Assembly (NCBI RefSeq): GCF_023716665.1
Contig: NZ_CP071860.1
Coordinates: 186,001 to 250,000 of the forward strand
DNA from: Vibrio sp. SCSIO 43135
GTDB taxonomy: Bacteria; Pseudomonadota; Gammaproteobacteria; Enterobacterales; Vibrionaceae
Length of the DNA stretch: 64,000 nucleotides
Direction: 5' to 3'
Part shown: positions 1 to 8,952 of the stretch, piece by piece
How the letters are laid out: each line of letters begins with the position of its first letter
Position numbering within the stretch: position 1 is the stretch's first letter
Notes under the pieces: generated by a model
What the model saw: the letters and a program-made list of their open reading frames with translations, nothing else
Databases searched by the model: none
What the model was told of the DNA's origin: nothing
Program-made: the position numbers and the translations under genes

Positions 1-383
1 TTTTGAGTAGGCTAGAAGCGAACGAAGTGACGTTAGAGATCACTGAAAACTCGACCGTGCCATACACACAAGAGATTATAGAGAACATTCGATACCTTAA
101 AGTGACAGGGTTTATTATTGCGCTAGATGATTTTGGCACTGGAAACAATAATGTTGAAGTGGTTAAGAAAGTTCAGCCTAATTACTTAAAGATTGATAAA
201 GAGTTTCTTACTGATATAGAGAATGATATTTTGGCTAAAGAAATTTTAATTAATCTCTCGAATATTGGTTATGTGTCCGATTCAAAAATAATTCAAGAGG
301 GAGTAGAAACCACTAGGCAAAAGAACTTTTTGTCTCGATTAGGATATATCTATCAACAGGGGTATCTATATAGCGAGGAATAA
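1..383 (+). CDS. EAL-domain c-di-GMP phosphodiesterase, C-terminal part
   Basis: Only the C-terminal part of an EAL-type cyclic-di-GMP phosphodiesterase lies in the window; the reading frame is open at the left edge, so the true start is outside. The visible motifs, in order, are LEITE, DDFGTG, YLKIDKEF, QEGVET and QQGYLYS. These are the conserved second half of the EAL domain, including the metal-binding Asp pair, the catalytic Lys and the late Glu, so this part looks intact. The protein ends soon after the domain. It lies 32 bp upstream of a small zinc-ribbon gene and a chemoreceptor on the same strand, so the three may share a transcript. N-terminal sensor domains cannot be judged. Confidence 0.85.
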   Translation, partial: LSRLEANEVTLEITENSTVPYTQEIIENIRYLKVTGFIIALDDFGTGNNNVEVVKKVQPNYLKIDKEFLTDIENDILAKEILINLSNIGYVSDSKIIQEGVETTRQKNFLSRLGYIYQQGYLYSEE

Positions 384-415
384 CACTTAGGTACCAACTT
401 AGGAGGCGACCATTA

Positions 416-841
416 GTGAATTTTGATTTTTTATTCGAAGGGTTGGAAGCAAAAGACACTAACAGTCGAAATGCATGTGTGAAGTGCAACAATGCATTAG
501 ATGAGACTGCAGGTTCTTCAATTTGCCCCCAATGCTTGCAAGCCGAGTCTTACGTGAATGGGTTTCGAGGAGATTACCCCGAGGACGTGCTCACTGCGAT
601 GTTTAACCTAGATGTCTGTAAGAGGAGAATCGCTAGACTGATAGAGGAAGAAAGAAACGGTATAGAGCTCGACATTACGCTGTTACTCGATATAGAAATA
701 AAGATTCATCAAGTATTAACGCTGTTGAAATCAATATCAATTAAGACTGAACCAATAAAGTATATATACATTAGTTGTACTGAAATCAGAGATTTAATAA
801 ATAGTCGCAATATTCTACCTGTGGCTATAGATAATATATAA
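416..841 (+). CDS. small zinc-ribbon hypothetical protein
   Basis: I do not recognise this 141-residue protein. It starts at a GTG with a strong AGGAGG ribosome site (401-406). Residues about 20-40 carry two CxxC knuckles (CVKC and CPQC, 16 residues apart), a typical zinc-ribbon spacing. The rest is predicted helical and charged, with no signal peptide or membrane segment, so it is probably cytoplasmic. It sits between an EAL gene and a chemoreceptor gene (24 bp downstream) on the same strand, which hints at a signalling role, but no function can be assigned. Codon use is AT-richer toward the end. Confidence 0.7.
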   Translation: MNFDFLFEGLEAKDTNSRNACVKCNNALDETAGSSICPQCLQAESYVNGFRGDYPEDVLTAMFNLDVCKRRIARLIEEERNGIELDITLLLDIEIKIHQVLTLLKSISIKTEPIKYIYISCTEIRDLINSRNILPVAIDNI

Positions 842-865
842 CAATTTAATCATGGATGTGTCGTC

Positions 866-2821
866 ATGAAGTTTAAGTTTCAAAATATACCTATTTTGTA
901 TCAGGTACTTGCACCTGTAGGTTTAGCTATCGTGTTATTCGTTATAGCAGTAGCATTTTCAAATAATAAGCTAAGTGATACTTTAAATAATTCACAACTG
1001 TCTTCGGACACCGTTGAATATTCATCTTACATACAAGAAGCCGAAAGAATTGTGTGGCGTATCCGAATGGCTGCAAACCAGGTGCTGGCTGGTGATAAGC
1101 AATGGGATGATTTTTATTCGGAACTGGTTGGCCACCAAGAACAGCTTGCCCAGCGTTTCTCAAGCGTTAGAACTTCTCCTGTGTTCAATAGTGATGCTGA
1201 TAGCCAAGTCAAAAGCATTGAGAATGGTGTTGTCGCTTATGAAAAGCAGATGAAAGAGATTCACAGTTTAAAAAGGGAAGTCGAGCGTGAGTATTCGTCG
1301 CTGCCATGGATTTACGAGAAAATCAACGAAACAGATGCGATGGTTTTATCGAATAGCACCTTAACCGAATACGACAGACAAGAATGGTTTTCGGCTAAAG
1401 AGCAGTTATTTATCCAATCAACTCAAGCGCAAACGTACTTTGGTGAGTTGATGAAGATATATAACCCGGAAAGCCAAGAGAAGCTAGATAATGCATTAGC
1501 TAATTTGGGTAAAATTATCGTTGACCTTGATAACCCGATTGTAGAACAGAACATTAGTAATGTGCTCAAGGACTACTTAGCTGCGGTTGGTAGAATTAAC
1601 AATATTAACCGTCAGATTTTTAGTCAAGAAGAACAACTTGCTGCTCTCGGGTTGTCGCTGCGCCAAAGTGTCAGCAAGTTATCGAGCCAAGCTGATGAAC
1701 GAGCAGGCTTAGCGTCAGAGCAAAGCTTAGTACTGATTAGTGACACGCAGTCTATGTTGATGGTTGCGGTACTTGTGGCCTCTATGTTGGCGGCTTTAGG
1801 TGGCGTGCTGTGTGCCAGCCGCATTAAAGCAAACTTAACTAGCTTACAAGTGGTGATTGAATCCGTCTCTCGAGGGGAGCTGTATAGCAAAGTTAATGTT
1901 GATGCGACCAACGAAATCGGCTCATTATGTAAAAATACAGATAGCACAATTGACTCTCTGAACAGCACGGTAGGTAACTTGCGTAATGTGGGCACTGAGG
2001 TATCTTCCTCTGCGACAGAGCTCGCGTCAGTAATGACTGAGTTGGAAGCCAATGCTAATGAACAGCGTGCTCAGGTTGAGTTGATAGCGTCTGCTATTAC
2101 TGAACTAGCGACTAGCTCGACTCAGGTTGCAGCATCTGCGGCTTCAGCGGATCAAAATGCCAAAGCAGTGATTGATATTACGAACCAAGGCGTAGAATCT
2201 GCTCAGAATGGTGTACAACTATCCGATGAACTTTGTACCGAGCTCCAGGAAACATCGAATGTCGCTTCTAGCTTAGAAGAGCTGTCAAACAATGTGTCGA
2301 GCTTCGTAAACATGATTGAGAATATTGCAGAGCAAACCAATTTGCTTGCACTTAACGCTGCGATAGAAGCTGCTCGTGCTGGTGAAAGTGGCCGTGGATT
2401 TGCAGTGGTAGCCGATGAAGTACGTGTATTAGCGCAGAAAACTTCTGAAAGTACAGGCTCCATCCAAGACTTGGTCAATACACTGCAAGTGAGAGCTAAA
2501 GATATGATGTCTTCTGTCGATCGCTGTGTTGAAAAAGTTGTGGTGACTTCCGATATCAATAAACAGACTAGTGCACAACTTTCAACCATATCGGATGAGA
2601 TAGCACACATTTCGATGAATAACAGCGAAATGTCTGCAGCAGCAGATGAACAAAGTCGTGCGATCACTTCAATGAATGAAAATATTGCGTCGATTGATTC
2701 AGCCATCGCTCAAAATGCGACGGGTGTGACTCAGAGCGCCGAAGCTGCTTCATACTTATCGCAATTGTCCGAGAACCAAAGTCATCAACTGCAGTTCTTC
2801 AAACTTGAAGCTAATAGCTAG
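866..2821 (+). CDS. methyl-accepting chemotaxis protein with helical periplasmic sensor
   Basis: A 651-residue transmembrane chemoreceptor. A first membrane segment at about residues 12-30 is followed by a long helical periplasmic region (about 33-290) of the four-helix or helical-bimodular kind. A second membrane segment (about 295-318), a HAMP linker and a cytoplasmic signalling domain follow. The hairpin tip is clear near residue 492 ([18 protein letters not shown] followed by [15 protein letters not shown]). Such receptors pass ligand binding to CheA/CheW to control flagellar rotation. No C-terminal pentapeptide for CheR/CheB docking is seen. The ligand is unknown. A strong terminator follows 33 bp after the stop. 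Confidence 0.93.
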   Translation: MKFKFQNIPILYQVLAPVGLAIVLFVIAVAFSNNKLSDTLNNSQLSSDTVEYSSYIQEAERIVWRIRMAANQVLAGDKQWDDFYSELVGHQEQLAQRFSSVRTSPVFNSDADSQVKSIENGVVAYEKQMKEIHSLKREVEREYSSLPWIYEKINETDAMVLSNSTLTEYDRQEWFSAKEQLFIQSTQAQTYFGELMKIYNPESQEKLDNALANLGKIIVDLDNPIVEQNISNVLKDYLAAVGRINNINRQIFSQEEQLAALGLSLRQSVSKLSSQADERAGLASEQSLVLISDTQSMLMVAVLVASMLAALGGVLCASRIKANLTSLQVVIESVSRGELYSKVNVDATNEIGSLCKNTDSTIDSLNSTVGNLRNVGTEVSSSATELASVMTELEANANEQRAQVELIASAITELATSSTQVAASAASADQNAKAVIDITNQGVESAQNGVQLSDELCTELQETSNVASSLEELSNNVSSFVNMIENIAEQTNLLALNAAIEAARAGESGRGFAVVADEVRVLAQKTSESTGSIQDLVNTLQVRAKDMMSSVDRCVEKVVVTSDINKQTSAQLSTISDEIAHISMNNSEMSAAADEQSRAITSMNENIASIDSAIAQNATGVTQSAEAASYLSQLSENQSHQLQFFKLEANS

Positions 2822-2853
2822 TTAGTTTCAGCTTTTTATCTCTCCTATGTTTT

Positions 2854-2887
2854 GCACTGGGTGCTCTCTCGGCCCCAGTGCTTTTTT
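2854..2887 (+). terminator. Rho-independent terminator after the chemoreceptor gene
   Basis: Arms GCACTGGG (2854-2861) and CCCAGTGC (2874-2881) form a perfect 8-bp stem followed by six T residues. It closes the chemoreceptor transcript. Confidence 0.85.
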
Positions 2888-2957
2888 GTATACTTATATC
2901 AGTGCTAGCGCTGTTAAGTGCGGTGCGTTGGTATGTATAACGACGGGCGGGTAAAGG

Positions 2958-3158
2958 ATGAAGAGCGGTCAAACTAGAAAGGATCGAGATCTTGAATCGG
3001 TGGAATGTCCATGTATCCGGCACTGCTGTCTAGACGATAAAGATGTCTGTGTCGGATGTTTTCGTACCCTAGAGCAGATCTTGAATTGGAATAGCCTATC
3101 GGAATTACAGAAGCGCCAGGTGCTTGCTGAGTGCCAACAAAGAAAAAGCTTGAGATAA
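2958..3158 (+). CDS. DUF1289 family protein
   Basis: A 66-residue protein matching the small DUF1289 family. It shows the pattern CPCIRHCCLDD, then CVGCFRTLEQILNW, then a helical end (LQKRQVLAEC), with four or five cysteines that could bind a metal. The family's function is not established. The start ATG follows a TAAAGG ribosome site. It is a single-gene unit between two terminators. No membrane segment or signal peptide is present. Confidence 0.85.
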   Translation: MKSGQTRKDRDLESVECPCIRHCCLDDKDVCVGCFRTLEQILNWNSLSELQKRQVLAECQQRKSLR

Positions 3159-3160
3159 AC

Positions 3161-3200
3161 AAAAAGCCCCGATGCAACGGCAGCATCGGGGCTTGGTATT
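3161..3200. terminator. bidirectional terminator between convergent genes
   Basis: A 12-bp perfect stem (AAGCCCCGATGC at 3164-3175, GCATCGGGGCTT at 3183-3194) has an A-run before it and a T-run after it. It can therefore end both the DUF1289 gene and the symporter gene coming from the other side. Confidence 0.85.
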
Positions 3201-3220
3201 TTTACGACTGGTTGTGCGCG

Positions 3221-4519
3221 TTAGGCGTGAGAAAGTTGAACTTCTTCTTCTTTCTTGCCCGCTGCTGGGTCTGCAAACTTGCTTTCGTCCAGTGCACCTT
3301 CAGATTTAGCAACGATAACCGTTACTGCACAGTCACCAGTGATGTTAACTGCAGTACGAATCATGTCTAGAAGACGGTCAACACCCATGATTAGTGCGAT
3401 ACCTTCAAGCGGTAGACCGACTTGGTTTAGTACCATTGCTAGCATGATTAGGCCAACACCCGGAACACCAGCAGTACCAATTGACGCTAGAGTTGCAGTT
3501 AGAATAACCATTAAGTAGTCACCCATGGTTAGGTCGATGTTGAATGCTTGCGCGATGAACGCTGTCGCTACACCTTGCATGATCGCAGTACCATCCATGT
3601 TGATGGTTGCGCCAAGTGGTACAGTGAAAGATGATACGCGGTTTTCAACGCCCATACGGTTCTTAACGGTTTCCATTGAAACTGGAATAGTTGCGTTAGA
3701 AGAAGCTGTTGAGAACGCGAACATGATTGCGTCTTTCATCTTACGTAGGAAGATCATTGGGTTTAGACCAGTGAAGCTCTTAAGCATAATGCTGTAAGTC
3801 ACAAGGCCATGGATGATCAACGTACCAGCAAGTACCGCGAAGTAGCCTGCTAGGTTTAGAATCGCACTTAAGCCTAGGCCAGTGAATAGTTTCGCCATCA
3901 AACAGAATACACCGTATGGTGCAACGTACATTAGCAGCGTAACTAGCTTCATGATCACTTCGTTTAGATCATTAAATAGTGATGCGATACGCTCGCCCGC
4001 TTTGCCAGACAGGCTGATCGCGATACCGAATAGTACGGCAAAAACGATGATCTGAAGTGTTTTACCTTCTGCCATTGCATTGATTGGGTTGGTTGGGAAC
4101 ATGTTAATGATCACCTGACCCAAAGATGGCGCTTCAGCAGATTGGAAAGAACTTGCTGCTGTTAAATCAGCACCAGCGCCTGGCTGGAATACTGTACCCA
4201 TGGTAAGTGCTAGGGTGATAGCAACTGCAGTTGTGATTACGTAGAACGCTAGGGTTTTACCACCCATACGGCCTAGTGTAGATAAATCCTTTAGTGAGCT
4301 GGTACCACACACTAGCGATACGAACACTAGAGGGACAACAAGCATCATCAAGCTGGCTACAAAAATTTTACCGCCAACCTCAAATAAACCATTAACAATG
4401 TAGTCGTTAATGAACGCGTTATCTGCGAACAGAAATTGGATAACAAATCCCGTCAAAATACCCGCTAACATACCGGCGATAACGCGAGCAGTTAGAGACT
4501 TAGGTTTCTTGGTATTCAC
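3221..4519 (-). CDS. dicarboxylate/amino acid:cation symporter (DAACS family)
   Basis: A sodium- or proton-coupled carrier of the glutamate/aspartate/C4-dicarboxylate family in the inner membrane. Its hallmarks are visible: a re-entrant serine-rich hairpin (AFSTASSNATIPVSMET), the NMDGT substrate/cation motif, a second hairpin region, and GVDRLLDMIRTAVNITGD in the last helix. About eight membrane helices are present, as usual. The frame opens at a GTG at 4543, but an AAAGGAG ribosome site lies inside that extension and is correctly spaced for the GTG at 4519, so I place the start there (about 432 residues). A CRP-like site lies about 108 bp upstream, suggesting catabolite control. The exact substrate (Glu/Asp, Ser/Thr or C4 acid) cannot be told. 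Confidence 0.93.
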   Translation of the reverse strand: MNTKKPKSLTARVIAGMLAGILTGFVIQFLFADNAFINDYIVNGLFEVGGKIFVASLMMLVVPLVFVSLVCGTSSLKDLSTLGRMGGKTLAFYVITTAVAITLALTMGTVFQPGAGADLTAASSFQSAEAPSLGQVIINMFPTNPINAMAEGKTLQIIVFAVLFGIAISLSGKAGERIASLFNDLNEVIMKLVTLLMYVAPYGVFCLMAKLFTGLGLSAILNLAGYFAVLAGTLIIHGLVTYSIMLKSFTGLNPMIFLRKMKDAIMFAFSTASSNATIPVSMETVKNRMGVENRVSSFTVPLGATINMDGTAIMQGVATAFIAQAFNIDLTMGDYLMVILTATLASIGTAGVPGVGLIMLAMVLNQVGLPLEGIALIMGVDRLLDMIRTAVNITGDCAVTVIVAKSEGALDESKFADPAAGKKEEEVQLSHA

Positions 4520-4626
4520 TAGAACACTCCTTTTATTATTCACTTCGACATCGTTTCGAAGCGAGCCGGAGATTAGCAGGGGAACAAGAAATTAAAGAAG
4601 TAAAATCCTTGGTTCTGGTTTATAGA

Positions 4627-4642
4627 TGTGATCGCAATCACT
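4627..4642. promoter_or_regulatory. candidate CRP-cAMP site upstream of the symporter
   Basis: TGTGATCGCAATCACT matches the TGTGA-N6-TCACA consensus with one mismatch and sits at an activator-like distance upstream of the symporter start. The rest of the 4520-4870 gap is AT-rich; it also holds a 7-bp inverted repeat (CACATGA/TCATGTG, 4756-4773) and the hairpin at 4796-4830. Confidence 0.6.
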
Positions 4643-4795
4643 AGTTTTTAATTTTATTTAACCACTCATTAACACTGTTTATTGGTTATTGCATCTAGAT
4701 AACCATATATTTAACAGATTAAATTTTAATTATTTACAATAACTGAGATTATTATCACATGAGAAATCATGTGCATATCAAGGCGGAGGCAAGCA

Positions 4796-4830
4796 CCAAG
4801 TGAATAAATAGTCAGGTTTTATTCACTTGG
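4796..4830 (-). terminator. perfect 13-bp inverted repeat downstream of the YitT gene
   Basis: CCAAGTGAATAAA (4796-4808) and TTTATTCACTTGG (4818-4830) are exact complements with a 9-nt loop. The repeat lies 40 bp past the stop of the YitT gene. It lacks a clean T-run outside the stem, so it may be a weak or processing-type terminator rather than a classic one. Confidence 0.5.
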
Positions 4831-4870
4831 GTGTTCGTAAAGTCATCAGCCGAATAGGTTAAACGGTTGA

Positions 4871-5476
4871 TTAAGAAGCGACTTGAGGTTGGTAGCGACC
4901 AGGTTTGTGGTTCATCGCTAGAATGAGGTTGGTGACCACAGCGCCGAGTACCGACAGCAAGATCAACTCAATGTTAACGATAAACAGCGACATGATAACA
5001 ATGCTGCAGTCGAGTGCCATTTGTACTTTACCGGCGCGAATACCAAAGCGTTCCTGTAGAAATAGAGCGAGAATATTGAACCCGCCAAGGCTCATTTTGT
5101 GTCTGAAGATCACCAGCATTCCCATGCCGATTAAACCACCACCCAATGCTGCTGCATAGAAAGGGTTAATGCTCGATATTTGAATCACGTGGTAAAGGTG
5201 ATCCACCGCGAGCGAGACAATAGTGACGGCCACAAATGTATTGATGGTAAAGCGCCATCCCATTCGGGTCACCGACAATATATAGAAGGGAAGATTCAGC
5301 GCGAAAAAGATTTGTCCGAAGCTAAACGAAGTGGTCTTGGTTAGAAATATAGCTAATCCAGCCGTGCCCCCGGTCAGTAAACCGACCTGGTTAAAAAAGA
5401 TTACGCCCAACGACACCAACGCACTGCCTAAAATCAGTGCCAGCATGTTTTCCCGTATAGTATGGTTATCGTCCAT
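4871..5476 (-). CDS. YitT family membrane protein
   Basis: A roughly 201-residue inner-membrane protein with five or six hydrophobic helices, matching the YitT/DUF161 family. Telling stretches are LTGGTAGLAIFL near the start and GGGLIGMGMLVIFRHKMSLGG in the middle. Unlike longer YitT proteins it lacks the C-terminal soluble DUF2179 domain. The function of the family is not established. The frame opens at 5491, but GGAGGT lies within those first codons and is spaced 7 nt from the ATG at 5476, so the shorter start is chosen. It is a single-gene unit. Confidence 0.85.
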   Translation of the reverse strand: MDDNHTIRENMLALILGSALVSLGVIFFNQVGLLTGGTAGLAIFLTKTTSFSFGQIFFALNLPFYILSVTRMGWRFTINTFVAVTIVSLAVDHLYHVIQISSINPFYAAALGGGLIGMGMLVIFRHKMSLGGFNILALFLQERFGIRAGKVQMALDCSIVIMSLFIVNIELILLSVLGAVVTNLILAMNHKPGRYQPQVAS

Positions 5477-5624
5477 ACAAAAGACCTCCATCCTAGAAGT
5501 AATACAAAACGCTAAGCGATAATTCGCTCACTTAGCAAAACGGAGCATAAGATGGAGTTTTCACTCGATGATGTCGAGGTTTGGGGGAGATTCTGTATGA
5601 CGATGAGTTGTTAAGTTATCTTTA

Positions 5625-5651
5625 CAAGGTGGTAGGTCGGTTACCACCTTG
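5625..5651 (-). terminator. hairpin terminating the DUF4056 operon
   Basis: A perfect 10-bp stem (CAAGGTGGTA, 5625-5634; TACCACCTTG, 5642-5651) with a 7-nt loop lies just past the stop of the DUF4056 gene on the minus strand. The T-rich tail is short, so efficiency is uncertain. Confidence 0.55.
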
Positions 5652-5665
5652 CGTGTGTTCGAGCG

Positions 5666-6754
5666 TTACTTGCCTTCGAGTATCTGCCGATATTCGGCTT
5701 CGTCGGCTTGCTTGGCAAAATCCGCCAGCGGTTGGAAGTCGTCGGTGTACCAAACCTCTTGTTGCTTTTTGTTGTCCGGTAGTGCCTCGAAGTGTTTTTC
5801 TAGGTCGCTTTTGTGTAGCTCTAGGCTTACCCACTGCTCTATGTCATCACCATTATCAAACTGCGAAGGTAAGCTTAACTCATGGCTTGAACCTGAATAA
5901 TTGGGTGTCAGCGTCAAGCCAAAGCGATAGTCTCGGAACAGAACGGCCCATTTGTTAGGTAAGCGCTTACTGCTATCCCACCACTTGCCATCAAGCTGTT
6001 CAATTTTCTCATCGGTGACGGATTTCGGTTGAGCCTTGAGGTTGTTTAGTGCCTGTGCGAAGGCGTCATCCATCCTTTCAGCGAACTCCGAACTGGAAAG
6101 GTTAGGGTTATCGAGCAAGATAGCGCTCGCCAACTGAGCGCCTAACATGTTGGAGTACAAATCTTCGGAAGAAAACGCAGAGGCCAGTTCATCAAAGCCA
6201 CCCACAGAGATCATGCCGAACCATTGCGCTATCTCGTGCCATTGCGCCAGCCTAAAGGCAATCAACGATGCCGACTGCACTTCCATCTTCAACCGTTGCT
6301 GTGCGGTCAATTGGCTATTTTCATGAGCATGCCACTGAATCCGACGCGTTCTCAGTTCATCGGGCAGTTCAATGTAATGATCTTGGCCGAAGTGCTGCTG
6401 ATTCTGGTGGAACAAGTAGTATGTGTAATCGGCCGTATCACGCACATGGGCAGTATCGATGAAACCGCCTTTTTCTGTGAAGATTAAACCGTTTTTCTCA
6501 TCGGCCATCCCCAGCAAACTTGCGGATACTGAACTGCTGCCATCATTGTATTTATGATCGCCAATATCATCGGCATCAAGCGTATTGCCTAATGAAAAGA
6601 ATGGTACCGGTACGCCTACTAGCTTGGCTTTGAGGTCTTTGCCGAAAGCGCAGCATGGCCTCACACCTACTGGGGCTTCGAGCGCAAATACTTGCGTTGA
6701 TAAACCAAGTAGTACAGTAAGCAGTGAGAGTGTACGTGTCATTCGAAACTTCAT
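5666..6754 (-). CDS. DUF4056 family secreted protein
   Basis: A 362-residue protein with a signal peptide (about residues 1-24, ending at VFA). It contains the family's conserved front part: a double-cysteine segment RPCCAFG and the stretch VPFFSLGNTLDADDIGDHKYN, followed by a long mostly helical region. DUF4056 proteins are uncharacterised, and I cannot assign activity. It is the last gene of a three-gene minus-strand operon, 14 bp after an Omp85-type barrel gene. It therefore probably works in the periplasm or at the outer membrane with those barrels, under the divergent TetR regulator. Confidence 0.8.
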   Translation of the reverse strand: MKFRMTRTLSLLTVLLGLSTQVFALEAPVGVRPCCAFGKDLKAKLVGVPVPFFSLGNTLDADDIGDHKYNDGSSSVSASLLGMADEKNGLIFTEKGGFIDTAHVRDTADYTYYLFHQNQQHFGQDHYIELPDELRTRRIQWHAHENSQLTAQQRLKMEVQSASLIAFRLAQWHEIAQWFGMISVGGFDELASAFSSEDLYSNMLGAQLASAILLDNPNLSSSEFAERMDDAFAQALNNLKAQPKSVTDEKIEQLDGKWWDSSKRLPNKWAVLFRDYRFGLTLTPNYSGSSHELSLPSQFDNGDDIEQWVSLELHKSDLEKHFEALPDNKKQQEVWYTDDFQPLADFAKQADEAEYRQILEGK

Positions 6755-6768
6755 TAGATCAAGTCCTC

Positions 6769-7884
6769 TTAGAATGCTTCATTAATATTGAAATAGAAAC
6801 CAGTGCTGTCTTTACCAATACCCAGATCGACGCGGACGTTGATGCGGGCTTTAAAGGCGAACCGATAGCCTACGCCTAAAGTGGGTAACCATGTGTCATC
6901 AAAAAGTTGATTATATTCAGGCGCGATATTACCTGCTCCCACCCATGCGACCATGCCGTGTCTTTCATTAAAGCTGTGGCGCAGCTCTACTTGAGTCGAA
7001 ATCTGATTTTCATCTCGGTATTGCCCTTGGTAATAACCGCGCATGCGCTTGTCATCACCGAGCTGAGAATAGCCATACCATGGGATGTCGCCTTCAACAC
7101 GCTGGCTATAAAGATCCCATGCAATAATGCTGGCGCTGTTGAGCGACCAATATTGGCGAGCATTCAGGGTTAGCTGAGTGAAGTCATAGTCACCACCATA
7201 GCGTTGGTTGAAGTCACTCCACTCAACACTCAAGTAGGAACCTTTCCTTGGGTTAGGTTCAAAATCTCGACTGTCGTAGCCGAGTGCGATTGTTGGTCCA
7301 CTGATCTGGCTTTGTTCTAAATCATTGGGCGTAAACGCCCCTGGATCGGCGTCGAGTGCTGAGAAGTGTTGGTAGTTCCAGCCAGCCATTAGGTAAGTTT
7401 CGGGGAGAACTTCCAATGCAACCTTTGGAGCGAAGCTGAAACGCTGCACATCGTATTCAGTTTTATTGGATTCATCCTCTGCCTGAGCTCTGCCTACTCC
7501 CCAATAGTAACCTGGTGAATGGCTCAGCCCGCCTTCTACAAGTAGGCGAACTTTATCGTTATTTAAATAAGTCCGGTTATTGGCGACCAAACCATACGAG
7601 CCCGATGTCGAGCCGTAAGAACTGATCGTTAAGGTTGAATACGGGGTGGTTGGATTCCAGTCATAAGGGGTATATAAACCCACTGCGGCAACCCCAATAC
7701 CTAACCCTTGTTCAGGATTGAAGAAAGGGCCGGGCAGGACTCCCCAATCAATGGCTTTGGAATGATCCACTTCATCACTTGAACCCAGTGCGACCAACAT
7801 CTTGTCCAACCAAGACTGAGGTTCTTCTGCCATTGCTGGCAGAGTCAGTGCTGTGGACAATATCGCTATCGTAAAACGTGTCAT
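6769..7884 (-). CDS. BamA/Omp85-type outer-membrane beta-barrel protein without POTRA domains
   Basis: A 371-residue exported protein with a signal peptide (about 1-19). The body resembles the C-terminal 16-strand barrel of the Omp85/surface-antigen family: many alternating strands, a segment RDFEPNPRKGSYLSVEW typical of these barrels, a GDDKRMRGYYQGQYRDEN loop in place of the usual VRGF-type motif, and a C-terminal Phe (INEAF). No POTRA repeats precede it, so it belongs to the short single-barrel group whose role is unclear rather than to the BamA or TamA assembly machines. It is the middle gene of the operon, 8 bp after the preceding barrel gene. Confidence 0.85.
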   Translation of the reverse strand: MTRFTIAILSTALTLPAMAEEPQSWLDKMLVALGSSDEVDHSKAIDWGVLPGPFFNPEQGLGIGVAAVGLYTPYDWNPTTPYSTLTISSYGSTSGSYGLVANNRTYLNNDKVRLLVEGGLSHSPGYYWGVGRAQAEDESNKTEYDVQRFSFAPKVALEVLPETYLMAGWNYQHFSALDADPGAFTPNDLEQSQISGPTIALGYDSRDFEPNPRKGSYLSVEWSDFNQRYGGDYDFTQLTLNARQYWSLNSASIIAWDLYSQRVEGDIPWYGYSQLGDDKRMRGYYQGQYRDENQISTQVELRHSFNERHGMVAWVGAGNIAPEYNQLFDDTWLPTLGVGYRFAFKARINVRVDLGIGKDSTGFYFNINEAF

Positions 7885-7892
7885 AGTGGTGC

Positions 7893-8762
7893 TTAGAATC
7901 GACGGTCAATGGAGAAGAAAATACTCTGGCGATCACCGAATCCAGCTTCTCCGAGTAAATACCAATCCTTATTGATTTGATATTGCATACCAACCAATGG
8001 GTTCCACGGAGTGGTGAGATGTTGGGTGACTTCAAAACGAGCATCACTTGGAACAATCCCTGCAAGCCCAGGCGGTAAACCAAGATCTGCGACACTACCA
8101 GAAAGATGTTGTTCAACATCTTGGTACATTGCACCTACCCAAACTCGTAGCGGTACATCGTGGGTATTAAAGTCATACCCCACACGTGGTGATACCACAA
8201 TGGCATCGATCTGGCCGTCGATAATGGTTAAATCACTTTGGGTGTAGCTGGCATCGACTAGCCCGAACCAGTTGCCGTACCCTCCAGCTAGAACAAAGCC
8301 GACACCCTTGGTGTAGCCATCTAAATCAAGGCGGAAATCGTTGATCGTACCATTTACGGTATATTCATGCGGTTTTCCACCTGGAAACAGTGGTGGAATG
8401 TTCATGGTTAACGACGCATCTACATCGGTTTGAGAATAGCCTTCAAGGATCCCAAACAGAGCGTAAACGTTCAGAAACGGAAACAGCCAGACATCGGCAC
8501 GAAATGACACCACTTCTGTTTTTTGGGTTCCGTCTTGGGCATCCAGTGCGAGGCCTGGAATGTCGAGTCCTTTCAACATAATTGAGTCAACACTGATTCC
8601 CTGTTCCATGCTCATGTAGCTGATGTTAAAGCCGATTGGCTTAGGTAACTCGTAGCCGAGTGCTTCAGCTTTTTCTTTCCAAATTGGTAGAGAAAAAGAG
8701 CTGGCAAATACTGAAGGTGAAACCAACAGGGAAAGCAGTAAGGAATATAGCGGACGCTTCAT
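7893..8762 (-). CDS. outer-membrane beta-barrel protein, first gene of the TetR-linked operon
   Basis: A 289-residue exported protein with a signal peptide (about 1-20, ending VFA). Alternating hydrophobic strands, aromatic girdles and a C-terminal Phe (FSIDRRF) indicate an outer-membrane barrel. I do not recognise a specific family. The segment VVSPRVGYDFNTHDVPLRVWVG and the closing strand pattern resemble proteins often annotated only as hypothetical outer-membrane proteins. It heads a three-gene operon transcribed divergently from a TetR gene, with a likely operator at 8868-8901, so expression is probably induced by a small molecule sensed by that regulator. Confidence 0.75.
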   Translation of the reverse strand: MKRPLYSLLLSLLVSPSVFASSFSLPIWKEKAEALGYELPKPIGFNISYMSMEQGISVDSIMLKGLDIPGLALDAQDGTQKTEVVSFRADVWLFPFLNVYALFGILEGYSQTDVDASLTMNIPPLFPGGKPHEYTVNGTINDFRLDLDGYTKGVGFVLAGGYGNWFGLVDASYTQSDLTIIDGQIDAIVVSPRVGYDFNTHDVPLRVWVGAMYQDVEQHLSGSVADLGLPPGLAGIVPSDARFEVTQHLTTPWNPLVGMQYQINKDWYLLGEAGFGDRQSIFFSIDRRF

Positions 8763-8867
8763 TTATGTCTTCATCAATGGTGACAAATTGTCATCGGTAA
8801 TACGTTTGCCCTAGGAGCAAACACCCACTGATCCACTTTGATCAGCGCGGCCATCTTACTCCTGAAT

Positions 8868-8901
8868 TTCAAAAAGTAAACTTGAAAGTGTACTTTTTGA
8901 A
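8868..8901. promoter_or_regulatory. palindromic candidate TetR operator
   Basis: Perfect 11-bp arms TTCAAAAAGTA (8868-8878) and TACTTTTTGAA (8891-8901) flank a 12-nt spacer, in the 190-bp gap between the divergent TetR gene and the barrel operon. A second small palindrome (TGACAA-A-TTGTCA, 8781-8793) lies closer to the operon start. Confidence 0.7.
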
Positions 8902-8952
8902 TTTAATGGACTACTCTTGCCCACCAGATAAGACGACGTCGGCGGCAAAAAG

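Noticed and set aside
1624-2706. Long minus-strand open frames opposite the chemoreceptor
   Set aside because: They lie entirely within the strongly conserved receptor domain, have no ribosome sites and are serine/leucine-rich shadows.
5551-5613. 20-codon ORF after the YitT start region
   Set aside because: Too short, no recognisable features, and probably part of intergenic DNA.
5581-5958. 125-codon plus-strand frame opposite the DUF4056 gene
   Set aside because: It overlaps a gene with signal peptide and family motifs; its composition is typical of an antisense shadow.
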